Of a stretch of DNA of 64,000 nucleotides, positions 43,809-51,791 are shown piece by piece (the first letter of the stretch is position 1; every line of letters begins with the position of its first letter). A program made the position numbers and the translations under genes. Below the pieces are notes generated by a model. It had not been told where the DNA came from. It made no database searches and saw only the letters and a program-made list of their open reading frames with translations. This stretch comes from DASQGA01 sp035535315 (GTDB taxonomy: Bacteria > Actinomycetota > Thermoleophilia > Gaiellales > Gaiellaceae): positions 1-64,000 of the forward strand of contig DATLQD010000133.1 in assembly GCA_035535315.1 (NCBI GenBank). Reading direction: 5' to 3'.

Positions 43809-44573
43809 TCATCGCTCCCGGGACCGCTTGCCCCACCGGCCGGGCCCCCGGCGGATGCCGAGCTTGGTGACGAGCCCGGGGACGAGCCCCTCCGCGGCGG
43901 CCGCGAACCGCAAGAATCCCGGCACGAAGATCTCTACGCGACCCCGATCCAGGGCCTCGAGGGTCGCGTCGGCCACCCGCTCGGGAGAGATCACGAGCCG
44001 GCGAGAGAGCCGTCCGGCGAGCAGCCGACCCTGCGGGAACCCCTCGGTCTCGACCGGGCCGGGATTCACGCTCAGCACGCGAATCCCGTGGGGGGCGAGT
44101 TCGGCGGCGACATTCCGTGAGAACGCGAGCTGCGCGTGCTTGGCGGCCGTATACGGCCCGTACGAGCCGACCGGAATCGCCCCAGCGATTGAGGCGACAT
44201 TCACGACCGCGGCCGGGCGACCCCGCTCGAGGAGCGGTAGGAACGCCCTCACGCACCAGACACCCGCCAGGTAGTTCGTCTGGGTCACAGCTTCGATCCG
44301 CACGGCGTCGAGCTCCAGGAAGGTGCCTCCGGCGGGAATCCCGGCGCTGTTGACCAGGAGCCGGATTGCCTCGTGTCGCTCGCCGACCCGCCCGGCGAGC
44401 TCGTCGACCTGCGTCCGATCCGTGACGTCGCACGTCTCGAACTCGCCCTCGATCTCTGCCGCAACGGCCTCTAGCCGCTTCCGCCTCCGAGCGACGAGAA
44501 TGCAGCGCCATCCCCGATCGGCCAGGCGCCGCCCGAGGGCGGCGCCGATACCGCTCGATCCACCCGTGATCAC
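43809..44573 (-). CDS. Short-chain dehydrogenase/reductase
   Basis: At least 254 residues of the DltE/YdfG-like SDR group. The cofactor motif is ITGGSSGIGAALG, NSAGIPAGG follows beta-4, catalytic Ser lies in NVASIAGAI, and the Tyr/Lys pair in YTAAKHAQLAFS. An extended C-terminal membrane-near segment (IFVPGFLRFAAAAEGLVPGLV) is typical of acyl-CoA or steroid-related SDRs. The coordinate uses GTG 44573, but the frame continues upstream as IPVAV, completing the first beta-strand. An ATT at 44585 lies 6 nt from a TACGCT box (44597-44592) and may be the true start. Confidence 0.85.
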   Translation of the reverse strand: MITGGSSGIGAALGRRLADRGWRCILVARRRKRLEAVAAEIEGEFETCDVTDRTQVDELAGRVGERHEAIRLLVNSAGIPAGGTFLELDAVRIEAVTQTNYLAGVWCVRAFLPLLERGRPAAVVNVASIAGAIPVGSYGPYTAAKHAQLAFSRNVAAELAPHGIRVLSVNPGPVETEGFPQGRLLAGRLSRRLVISPERVADATLEALDRGRVEIFVPGFLRFAAAAEGLVPGLVTKLGIRRGPGRWGKRSRER

Positions 44574-44591
44574 CGCGACCGGAATGCGCGA

Positions 44592-44601
44592 AGCGTAGAC
44601 T
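44592..44601. promoter_or_regulatory. Overlapping divergent -10 boxes of SDR and fabI
   Basis: On the plus strand TAGACT (44596-44601) lies 8 nt before the fabI GTG. On the minus strand TACGCT (44597-44592) lies 6 nt before the ATT at 44585 of the SDR gene. The two boxes share the central TA, so polymerase could use only one direction at a time. Confidence 0.5.
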
Positions 44602-44609
44602 GCGGCGCC

Positions 44610-45389
44610 GTGACTCAGGACTTCCAGGGGAAGCGGGGACTCGTCCTCGGCGTCGCGAACCGCCGCTCGATTGCGTGGGCAATCGCCCAGCGACTGGCGG
44701 CCGGCGGCGCGCAGCTCGCCTTCACCTTTCAGGGTGAGCGCATCGAGAAAGGCGTGCGCGAGCTCGCCGATTCAGTCGGGAGCCCGCTCGTGACGGAGTG
44801 CGACGTTCGCTCGGACGATGAGGTCGCACGCGTCCTCGGCGAGGTCGGCGACACCTTCGGCGGGGAGCTCGATCTCCTCGTCCACTCGGTGGCCTTCGCC
44901 GACGCGCGCGATCTCGAGGGACGCTTCACCGACACCCCGCGCGACCGCTTTTGGCTTGCGCTCGACGTCTCGGCCTACTCGCTCGTGGCTGCCGCCCGCG
45001 CCGCTGAGCCGCTCATGGAGGCGGCGGGAGGCGGGTCGATCCTGACCATGACGTACCTCGGCGGCGAGCGGGCCGTGCCGCACTACAACGTCATGGGCGT
45101 CGCGAAGGCTGCTCTGAACGCCTCGGTTCGCTACCTGGCCTGGGAGCTCGGCGAGAAGCAGATCCGCGTGAATGCCGTCTCGGCGGGCCCGGTACGGACC
45201 CTGTCTGCGCGGTCGATCGCAGGCTTCCCGACCATGGAGGCGATCGTCGAGGAGCGCTCTCCGCTCCGCCGGAACATCGAGGCGGACGACGTGGGCTCCG
45301 CGGCGGCCTACCTCCTCTCAGACGAGGCCAAGAACGTCAGCGGGACGACGCTCTATGTCGACGGCGGCTACCACGCCATGGGCATGTAG
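44610..45389 (+). CDS. fabI: Enoyl-[acyl-carrier-protein] reductase (NADH)
   Basis: 259 residues. Last reductive step of fatty acid elongation. FabI-type SDR features: LVLGVANRRSIAWAIAQRLA, then the active site Tyr159-x6-Lys166 (HYNVMGVAKAAL), and VSAGPVRTLSARSIAGF in the substrate loop. NAD-binding GVANRRS is the triclosan-sensitive FabI type. GTG start; a TAGACT box lies 8 nt upstream. Divergent from the SDR gene. Confidence 0.94.
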   Translation: MTQDFQGKRGLVLGVANRRSIAWAIAQRLAAGGAQLAFTFQGERIEKGVRELADSVGSPLVTECDVRSDDEVARVLGEVGDTFGGELDLLVHSVAFADARDLEGRFTDTPRDRFWLALDVSAYSLVAAARAAEPLMEAAGGGSILTMTYLGGERAVPHYNVMGVAKAALNASVRYLAWELGEKQIRVNAVSAGPVRTLSARSIAGFPTMEAIVEERSPLRRNIEADDVGSAAAYLLSDEAKNVSGTTLYVDGGYHAMGM

Positions 45390-45409
45390 CCGAGCGCAAG
45401 CGCGGGCCG

Positions 45410-46366
45410 TTACTCCCAGCCGTCGCCGGAGTCCGCGAGGAGCGGCGAAGCCGGCATGCTCTGCTCGCGGCTCCGCAGCATCCCTTGTACCTGACCCACG
45501 TAGGTGGACAGCTCCGACTCCTTCTGGGTGAGCCTCTCGTCGAGGACACGTAGGCGGGACTCCTCGTTTGCGAGCCTGTCTTCGCGAGCCTGCGTGTCGG
45601 CTTCGAGTCGCGCGAACCGTTCATCCAACTCGGCCTCGCGTGTGTCGAGATCCGTCAGCCGGTCACGGACTGTCTCCTCGGCGTGGGAGAGACGCCGCTC
45701 CTGATTTTCCGCGTGCGACCGGGCCGACTCGGCAAATGTCTCCGCGTTCGCCGCCTCTGCCTCGCGCTCCCGCAGCGCCGACTCGCGCCGCTCCAGCAGG
45801 GCGGCCAGCGCTTCGACGTCCTCGCGCCGAGCCTTGAAGTCTTCGATCTGTTGAGCTGCGGCCTCGCGCGCTCGCACGTCTTCCTCCCGGCGAGCCACCG
45901 CTTCCTCGCGCTCGGAGAGCTCCCGCGTCCTCGCGTCGAGCTCGGAGGTGAGCCGCGATCGCTCGTCTTCGCGTTCTCTGAGTAACTCGAGCTCTCGGAC
46001 GAACCGGTCGAGCTCGTAGCGGTCAGCCTCCTGCGTCGCGACTTGCTCGCGGAGGAGCGCGATCTCTTGCCCCTGCTCCCGGACCTCGCGCTGCGTGTCG
46101 GCGATCTGGTCGTCACTCCGGGCCAGCTCTGCGAGCAGCCTGTCGATCTCGTCCGGATCAGAACGGTCGGAATCGGCTCCGAGCGCACCGAGGCGTATTT
46201 CCAGCTGCTGGGCGCGCGCTTCTGCAGCTTCGACCTGCTCCGTGCGCGCATCGAGGGTCGAAAGTAGCTCGGCGAGCTGCTCGTGGCGCTGATCCGCCAT
46301 GTCGTCGACGATCTCGCTCGCATTTCGGAGGAAGAAATCCTCCATCCGATCCCAGAACTTGAGCAT
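45410..46366 (-). CDS. Long coiled-coil protein, function unknown
   Basis: 318 residues, almost entirely heptad-type Glu/Arg/Ala/Leu helix from about residue 25 to 290 (LAELLSTLDARTEQVEAAEA through LRVLDERLTQKESELSTYV). The N-terminus is MLKFWDRMEDFFLRN and the tail is short and disordered (REQSMPASPLLADSGDGWE). No signal peptide or membrane helix. It is probably a structural or scaffold protein; no family name can be given from sequence alone. Confidence 0.75.
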   Translation of the reverse strand: MLKFWDRMEDFFLRNASEIVDDMADQRHEQLAELLSTLDARTEQVEAAEARAQQLEIRLGALGADSDRSDPDEIDRLLAELARSDDQIADTQREVREQGQEIALLREQVATQEADRYELDRFVRELELLREREDERSRLTSELDARTRELSEREEAVARREEDVRAREAAAQQIEDFKARREDVEALAALLERRESALREREAEAANAETFAESARSHAENQERRLSHAEETVRDRLTDLDTREAELDERFARLEADTQAREDRLANEESRLRVLDERLTQKESELSTYVGQVQGMLRSREQSMPASPLLADSGDGWE

Positions 46367-46436
46367 GTCCGGCGCTCATCGGCACCTGCCGAGCCAGGCT
46401 GAACCTCAATGCAAGGGAAATACAGACAAAGGCATG

Positions 46437-48419
46437 TCAGTGCCACGGAAAGCTAATGCGTGTGAGCCTCAGTCCGTACGGAGGGTCCGTTTCGTAGATA
46501 CCCGGAATCTCGACCAGCAACGGATGCCAGTGCTCGCCTGTGAGAGGAACCCGAATCGTGTCGGTTTTCGCGATCGCGAAGCGCCGCTCGCGGTGCCCGT
46601 CCAGCCAGAGTGTCGCCGTCGTCGGGCGGGGAGCAACGAAGTCGAGCGTCAGGACGCCCTGTCCCCACACCCAGAACGGTGCCTGGGGCTCGCTGGTCCG
46701 CCGGTCGATCCAGCCCCGGCAAAAGTAGGGCTCCTCGCGTGCCGGCTCGCCGAAAGGGTTCGACAGGTCGGCGCGGCCATTCGGGCCGAGGAGCGTGACG
46801 GCGCCGTCCCGGGCCACCGGGCGATATCCAGCCGCGAGCACTCCGCGCCACGCGAACCATCCGCCCGGAACACCGCTCCGGAAAAGCCCGCGGTGGAACA
46901 GGAGCTGCTCCACGCCGAGAGCATCGAGCCGGTTGCGGTCACCGTCGAGCCAGACGCCGCATGACACGCGCCCGAAGCGGTAATAGAAGTCGAAGGCCGC
47001 CTCCGGCGCCAGTGTCGAGTAGCCGGTTGGTTTCTCGCGCCCTGCTTGCAGCGTGTAGAGGTCGTACACCGACCCCTCCTGCCGGCCCGGGTCGAACGTC
47101 GGCACCTCAAGAATCCGGCCGGGGGGAGAGCGGCGCGCCGCGGCGTAGGCTTCGTTGGATCGGTCGGCGGGGGTTGGCGCGAACGGCATTACCGTGAGAT
47201 CGGCCGCCACGAGCAGAAAGGCGGCTACGCCGACCAAAGCTCGTCGCCTCGGCACGCGCTCGAGGAGCGCTGCGAGCGCGAAGGCCGCGAGGGCCGCGAG
47301 CGCCAGGTCCGCAATGGGCATGAACCGCCCAGGGACGCGAGCGCTTTGGAGCGGCGGCACGACCGATCGAAGCGGAGCGTAGAGCGGCAGGTTCGTTCCG
47401 AAGGCGATGAGGACGGGAACCAGCAGGGCGAGCCCGAGCAGGATTCCGAGGCCGCGGCGAGCTTGCAGGAGCACAGCCAGCCCGGCGACCGCGAGGATGA
47501 GCGTGAGCCACCCCAGATAGACGAGCTCCTCGCTCGGGGCGGTGTGGAAGCGGTTCAGGAAGTCGAGCGCCTCCGCCGAGTAGGCATCCACACTCGAGAG
47601 GGATCGCCGATCCGCGAGCCTCGAGCCTTCCACGACGGTGTAGCGGAGGGCGAGTCCGGCGGCGGCCGAGGCCACGACGCCCCCCGCTATCCACATGGCG
47701 GGCAGCGGCCGGTAGCGCACGGCAGCGTAGGCCGCGACGAAGGGGAGGACCCCGAGCGCGAGGTGGAGCTGGCCTGAGAGCGGGAACGAGACGAGCGCAA
47801 CGGCCGCGAGGGCTCCCCACGCATGCGCACTCCTCCGTGTCGGTGCCGCGCGTGCCCGCTCGACGGCCAGGAGGCTGAGCGGGAGGAAGATCGCGATCCA
47901 GCCGAGGAGGTGGTCAGCACTCTGGGCGAGCCGGTAGGGGGCGATTGCGAACGCGAGCCCGCCCACGAGTGCCGGCACGAAGCCGAGATCGAGCGCGCGG
48001 AGCCAGGCGTACGCCAGAAGGCCTCCGGCGACCACCGTGGCCAGGAGCAACAGGTTCCACGCGAGCACGGGTCCGAAGACGGCTTCGAGTGGCCAGAAGG
48101 GGAGACCGAAGGGCCAGCCTCCCAGCGCGGCCTGAGGCTCCACCAGTGGCTGGAAGCTGTATGGATCGCGCCACGGAGCGTGCGAGGCCGCGAGCTGGTG
48201 GCCGAGGAGCCAGAAGCGGTAGACGACCTGACCGTGATCTCCCGGTGCCGTCTCCCCGTATCCCTCCGCCCCGCCGGCGAGGTAGGCCGATCCGAACGAT
48301 GCGAGGCCGGGCCAGGCGGAGACAAGTGCCGCTGCCGAATAGAGGAGCGCTACGAGGCCGAGCGGGCCGAAGCCAGGAGCTCGTCGAAATCGGGGAGCTC
48401 GCCGACCTCGTATCGCCAT
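46437..48419 (-). CDS. Large polytopic membrane protein, glycosyltransferase-C-like
   Basis: 660 residues. About ten or more hydrophobic helices over residues 15-420, then a soluble beta-rich C-terminal domain of about 230 residues. The topology resembles GT-C or YfhO-like membrane proteins (PGDHGQVVYRFWLLGHQL in the first extracytoplasmic loop, VPPLQSARVPGRFMPIADLAL further on, IAFGTNLPLYAPLRSV). Catalytic residues are not identified, so the name is only structural. ATG 48419 lies inside the end of the peroxiredoxin gene, a 70-bp overlap in a different frame. Confidence 0.72.
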   Translation of the reverse strand: MAIRGRRAPRFRRAPGFGPLGLVALLYSAAALVSAWPGLASFGSAYLAGGAEGYGETAPGDHGQVVYRFWLLGHQLAASHAPWRDPYSFQPLVEPQAALGGWPFGLPFWPLEAVFGPVLAWNLLLLATVVAGGLLAYAWLRALDLGFVPALVGGLAFAIAPYRLAQSADHLLGWIAIFLPLSLLAVERARAAPTRRSAHAWGALAAVALVSFPLSGQLHLALGVLPFVAAYAAVRYRPLPAMWIAGGVVASAAAGLALRYTVVEGSRLADRRSLSSVDAYSAEALDFLNRFHTAPSEELVYLGWLTLILAVAGLAVLLQARRGLGILLGLALLVPVLIAFGTNLPLYAPLRSVVPPLQSARVPGRFMPIADLALAALAAFALAALLERVPRRRALVGVAAFLLVAADLTVMPFAPTPADRSNEAYAAARRSPPGRILEVPTFDPGRQEGSVYDLYTLQAGREKPTGYSTLAPEAAFDFYYRFGRVSCGVWLDGDRNRLDALGVEQLLFHRGLFRSGVPGGWFAWRGVLAAGYRPVARDGAVTLLGPNGRADLSNPFGEPAREEPYFCRGWIDRRTSEPQAPFWVWGQGVLTLDFVAPRPTTATLWLDGHRERRFAIAKTDTIRVPLTGEHWHPLLVEIPGIYETDPPYGLRLTRISFPWH

Positions 48420-48814
48420 GCAGCGATGATCATGCCGTCTCCGTCGAGCAGGAAGGCGGATCGCTGGGCTACGCGTTCGAGGCCTCGGTAGTTGAAGGCG
48501 TTGTCGAATGCGTCGACAGCGTGCCCGTTCCAGTCTGAGAGCAAGGGCACGTTGATGTCGAGCGCCTCGCGCCAGGCGCGGTGCGACCAGGGGCTGTCCC
48601 GCGAGATCCCGAAGACCGACGTGCCCGCCGCTTCGAATTCGGCCCGCCTGTCACGCAGGAGGACGAGCTCGTCAGTTCAGGTACTCGACCAGTCGAACAG
48701 ATAGAAGAGGAGCAGCACGCGCTCCCCTTCGGCCGGAAGCTCGCGGAGCCGCACGCGCTCGTTCGGAGCGAGCCACACTTCCACGTCACGTGGGTGCTCT
48801 CCGGGGGAGATCAC
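48350..48814 (-). CDS. Selenocysteine-containing peroxiredoxin (in-frame TGA at catalytic site)
   Basis: 154 residues if TGA at 48679-48677 is read as selenocysteine 46. Before it: GTG 48814, overlapping the GCS2 ligase stop as GTGA, then VWLAPNERVRLRELP and LLLFYLFDWSST. After it: TDELVLLRDRRAEFEAAG, VFGISRDSPWSHRAW, VPLLSDWNGHAVDAF and SAFLLDGDG. This is a normal AhpC/TSA-type thioredoxin fold, and the TGA sits exactly at the peroxidatic Cys of the (T/S)xxC motif (here SSTU). No other Cys is present, so a 1-Cys-type mechanism is expected. A hairpin with a CGUGA loop 21 nt downstream fits a bacterial SECIS. Without recoding the gene would be split. A nonsense mutation is the alternative. Confidence 0.85.
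48642..48664 (-). promoter_or_regulatory. Candidate bacterial SECIS element
   Basis: In the mRNA, GUCCUCCUG (48664-48656) pairs with CAGGCGGGC (48650-48642), eight pairs with one U-C mismatch, around a CGUGA loop. The loop carries the GU dinucleotide recognised by SelB and begins 21 nt after the UGA, within the spacing used by bacterial SECIS elements. It lies inside the coding region, as expected in bacteria. Confidence 0.7.
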
Positions 48815-50013
48815 GCGGTCACCGGTGGGCCGACCTGCTCCGTGACGTCGGCGATCTCGCTCACCACCTCGGCCAGATCGCGATTCGCATTCCAGACGCG
48901 GAGCTGACGGTCGGCGCCGTTCCCGCGCGCCAGGATCTGGCGTATCCCTTCAAGCTCGCGCTCGGATCCGAGCTCACGTGCGTGTGGCTCGATGTCGCGG
49001 AGGGTGCGGCGTACGAGCTGCGCGACCGGGACGCGGTTCCTGCGTCCGGTCGTGAGGTCCATGACGGGCGCTTCGAGACCGTAGCGCGCGGCCAGCCACT
49101 TGTTCTCGGTCACAAGGATTCGATGGTAGGACGGAAGCTCGTGGCCGGCGTCGTAGCGCTCGGAGTAGAGCTTGACGATCGCCTGGATGTAGGCGGCTAG
49201 GGCGACCGCCTCCTCGACGCGGGTGACTGCGTCCATGATCCGGACCTCGACGGTGCCGAAGCGCGGGTGGAGCCTCACGTCCCACCAGATGTGGGTGTAG
49301 TCGGCGATGCATCCCGTCTTTTCGAGCTGGCCCACCACCTCGGCGAAGTCCGCATAGTCCCGGAAGCGGGGCGGGGGCCCGGAACGGGGGAACGCGGCGA
49401 AGATCATCTGGCGGCTCGACGAGAGGCCCGTCGGCTCGCCGCGCCAGAACGGCGAGTTGCCCGAAAGAGCGAGGAGATCCGTCAAGTGAACGAGGAGTGC
49501 GCTCTGGATCTTGATCGCCTTCTCCGGGTCGTCGATCCCGACGTGAACGTGCATCCCGAAGATCAGCTCCCGCCGTGCCACGTACTGGAGCTGGTCGACG
49601 AGGTTCCGGTAGCGGTCGCGGGCGGTGATCCGCTGGCGCTCGAAGAGGCTGAAAGGATGGGTGCCGGCTGAGCCGACTCGGAGGGCTCGCGTGCGGGCGA
49701 TCTCCGTCACGTGTGCCCGCAGCTTGCGGAGCTCCGCGTCGACCTCCGGGACGGTCCTGCACACGGGCGTCGCGATCTCGAGGACGGACTGCATGAGTTC
49801 GGGCGCGATCTGTGTCTCGAACTCGCTGCCTGCGGTGGCGCTCAGGATCGTGTCGACGTGCTGAACGAGATCGAACGACTCCGTGTCGAGCAGCATGTAC
49901 TCCTCCTCGACACCGAGCGTGTAGGGGTCGCTCTTGCCGAAGTTGTGGTCGAGCACGCTGCCGCCCTCGGCGAAGCTCTTACCTGTGATAGTCGCGGGAT
50001 AGATCTGCTTCAC
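48811..50013 (-). CDS. Carboxylate-amine ligase, GCS2 (YbdK) family
   Basis: 400 residues of the glutamate-cysteine ligase 2 family: TLGVEEEYMLLD at the start of the fold, RRELIFGMHVHVGIDDPEKAI in the ATP/metal site, and WWDVRLHPRFGTVEVRIMDAV. Family members form gamma-glutamyl amides, and some have weak gamma-glutamylcysteine ligase activity. It precedes the peroxiredoxin gene with a GTGA overlap, so a thiol-redox link is plausible but unproven. GTG 50013 is 6 nt from a minus-strand TACAGT box (50025-50020). Confidence 0.88.
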   Translation of the reverse strand: MKQIYPATITGKSFAEGGSVLDHNFGKSDPYTLGVEEEYMLLDTESFDLVQHVDTILSATAGSEFETQIAPELMQSVLEIATPVCRTVPEVDAELRKLRAHVTEIARTRALRVGSAGTHPFSLFERQRITARDRYRNLVDQLQYVARRELIFGMHVHVGIDDPEKAIKIQSALLVHLTDLLALSGNSPFWRGEPTGLSSSRQMIFAAFPRSGPPPRFRDYADFAEVVGQLEKTGCIADYTHIWWDVRLHPRFGTVEVRIMDAVTRVEEAVALAAYIQAIVKLYSERYDAGHELPSYHRILVTENKWLAARYGLEAPVMDLTTGRRNRVPVAQLVRRTLRDIEPHARELGSERELEGIRQILARGNGADRQLRVWNANRDLAEVVSEIADVTEQVGPPVTA

Positions 50014-50053
50014 GGCTTGACTGTATCCCGGGTCGGGCTGGCGAATCGACGGT

Positions 50054-50446
50054 TCAGGTCTCGTGCGAGAGAACCGCGTCGGCTTCGATCTCCACGAGCC
50101 AGCGTGGATCCACGAGCTCTTTGACGGTCAGCGTCGTGTTGGCGGGGCGGATCTCGGAGAACGCCTCGCCGTGTGCGCGCCCGACGCCCTCGAAGTCCTC
50201 GGTGTGGACGAGGTACACGCGCGTTCGAACGACGTCGGCCAGCGAGCCGCCTGCCTCCTGGAGCGCTCGCTGGACGATCTCGAGACAACGCTTTGCCTGC
50301 GAGTACGCATCGGGAGGCGGATCGCTACCGTCAGCCATGATGGGGGCACAGCCGGCGATCCAGACCTGGCTCCCGACCTGGACCGCACGCGAGTAGCCGA
50401 CAACGGGCTCGTAGGGCGATCCGGAGGAGATCAGACGCCTGTTCAA
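50054..50446 (-). CDS. RidA/YjgF family protein
   Basis: 130 residues. Imine/enamine deaminase-fold protein: SSGSPYEPVVGYSRAVQVG near the N-terminus, AYSQAKRCLEIVQRALQEAG helix, VVRTRVYLVHTEDFEGVG, and the PANTTLTVKELVDPRWLVEIEADAV end. The catalytic Arg of true RidA (in the R-x-x-x-E region) appears as PRWLVEIEA. The TTG start at 50446 is 8 nt from GATACT on the minus strand. Divergent from the beta-lactamase-fold gene with overlapping -10 regions. Confidence 0.87.
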   Translation of the reverse strand: MNRRLISSGSPYEPVVGYSRAVQVGSQVWIAGCAPIMADGSDPPPDAYSQAKRCLEIVQRALQEAGGSLADVVRTRVYLVHTEDFEGVGRAHGEAFSEIRPANTTLTVKELVDPRWLVEIEADAVLSHET

Positions 50447-50467
50447 CCGCGTCTAGTATCGCTGTCC

Positions 50468-51277
50468 GTGCCGGCCCTTGCCGCTATCGAGGAGTGGGGC
50501 GCCGACCACGCGGCGGCCGGAGTCGTCCAGGGCGGGCGAGTGGTTGAGACGCACGGTGAGCGAGAACACGTCTTCCACTGGGCTTCGATCACGAAGCTCC
50601 TGACAGCAAGCGTTGTCCTGGTGGCGGCCGAAGAAGGGATCGTCGACCTCGAAGAACCGGCCGGCCCGGAGGGCTCCACGATTCGACATCTCCTCGCGCA
50701 TGCGTCGGGCTTGCCGTTCGATGGTCTCGATCCGATCGCCCGGCCGGGTGAGAGGCGGATCTACTCCAACACGGGCTTCGAGGTGCTCGGCCTGTTTGTC
50801 GCAGAGCGTGCCGAGATGGCCTTCGCGGACTATCTCCGGGAGGCGATCCTGCAACCGCTCGGGATGGACGCGACGCACCTGCGAGGGTCACCCGCATCGG
50901 AATGCCATGGACCGCTCGACGACCTGCTTCTCTTCGCACGAGAGCTCCAGGCCCCGTCGTTCGTCGCTCCGGAGACGTTCCAGGAGGCGACGCAGACGGT
51001 CTTCCCCGGGCTCGTCGGGGTGCTGCCGGGTCTCGGTCGGCAGGACCCGATGGACTGGGGCCTCGGGTTCGAGTTGAAGGACGCCAAGAGCCCGCATTGG
51101 ACCGGGACTCGGAACTCGCCACGGACATTCGGCCACTTCGGCGGCTCGGGCACTTTTCTCTGGGTTGATCCGGAGCGCAGCCTTGCGACTGCATGCCTCA
51201 CGGACCGGGAGTTCGACGGGTGGGCGCTCGAAGCATGGCCCGCCCTTTCGGACGCAGTGCTGTCCGAATTCTCCTAG
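50468..51277 (+). CDS. Serine beta-lactamase-fold hydrolase (class C-like)
   Basis: 269 residues, short for the family. SxxK is Ser40-Lys43 in WASITKLLTA, the YxN-type motif is YSNTGFEVLG (RRIYSNTGF), and the third motif is FGHFGGSGTFLWV. No signal peptide, so it is cytosolic, arguing against a resistance beta-lactamase. Such proteins are esterases or D-amino peptidases. GTG 50468 follows TAGTAT (50454-50459) by 8 nt. It converges on the second cNMP-binding gene. Confidence 0.83.
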   Translation: MPALAAIEEWGADHAAAGVVQGGRVVETHGEREHVFHWASITKLLTASVVLVAAEEGIVDLEEPAGPEGSTIRHLLAHASGLPFDGLDPIARPGERRIYSNTGFEVLGLFVAERAEMAFADYLREAILQPLGMDATHLRGSPASECHGPLDDLLLFARELQAPSFVAPETFQEATQTVFPGLVGVLPGLGRQDPMDWGLGFELKDAKSPHWTGTRNSPRTFGHFGGSGTFLWVDPERSLATACLTDREFDGWALEAWPALSDAVLSEFS

Positions 51278-51639
51278 GCCGTGAAGAGCGGGCGGACGAT
51301 TTCGTCGAAGGTGTCGCGGTCGCAGCTCGCGACGACGGCGGGCGTCATGCTCTTGACGGTCGCGGTCCGCGGCACGTCCATGACCAGCCCGACCTCGCCG
51401 AAGTAATCGCCCGGCCGGAGGAGGTTCCGCTGGCCTCGCTCGGCCTGTGAGACGCTCAGGAGACCGGAGAGGACGACGAAGAAGCGATCACCCGGCTCCC
51501 CCTCGGCGACGACCTGCTCGCCCGGGGTGACGGTGTGACGTTCCATCCGCTCGCCGAGCTTTGCGAGCGTCTCGCCCGGAAGTCCCGCCAGAAGCTCGAC
51601 CCGCGCAAGCTCGTGCGCCGTTGCGGACTGGTGCCTCAC
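51274..51639 (-). CDS. Cyclic nucleotide-binding domain protein
   Basis: 121 residues, one stand-alone cNMP barrel: ARVELLAGLPGETLAKLGERM, EGEPGDRFFVVLSGLLSVS and the cassette RPGDYFGEVGLVMDVPRTATV. It is very close in layout to the protein at 12288-12710 and equally lacks an output domain. The GTG at 51639 overlaps the stop of a tiny upstream gene (GTGA), suggesting co-translation. Confidence 0.82.
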   Translation of the reverse strand: MRHQSATAHELARVELLAGLPGETLAKLGERMERHTVTPGEQVVAEGEPGDRFFVVLSGLLSVSQAERGQRNLLRPGDYFGEVGLVMDVPRTATVKSMTPAVVASCDRDTFDEIVRPLFTA

Positions 51640-51791
51640 TCGTCGGGCTGGGAGCCGGCCGACGCGACGCTATCGGGGTCTTCGTGTCCCGGCCCGCGTT
51701 GCGCGTCCTCTTCCCGGCGTCGCTCGAGGGAGGAGTCCTCTTCCTCCTCGCTCGGGTCCGGACCCTCGGCGTTCGGCTCGATCTCGCTCAT
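51636..51791 (-). CDS. Small acidic protein, function unknown
   Basis: 51 residues, beginning MSEIEPNAEGPDPSEEEED and ending ASAGSQPDE; strongly acidic and likely disordered. No family recognised. It is proposed as real because it begins with ATG, keeps a coding-like GC3 pattern, and its TGA overlaps the GTG of the cNMP-binding gene. No strong ribosome-binding site. Confidence 0.4.
   Translation of the reverse strand: MSEIEPNAEGPDPSEEEEDSSLERRREEDAQRGPGHEDPDSVASAGSQPDE

Noticed and set aside
42006..44120. A 704-codon plus-strand open frame
   Set aside because: It runs antisense to topoisomerase IB and an SDR and across PAP2 in another frame, with Arg/Pro/Ala-rich sequence and no motif.
48350..48814. 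Reading the peroxiredoxin as a pseudogene with a nonsense mutation
   Set aside because: The only lesion is TGA at the exact catalytic Cys codon, the rest of the frame is intact, the start is translationally coupled, and a SECIS-like hairpin is correctly placed. It remains the main alternative.
50468..51277. A secreted antibiotic-resistance beta-lactamase
   Set aside because: No signal peptide and a short class C-like core; an intracellular esterase or peptidase is more likely.
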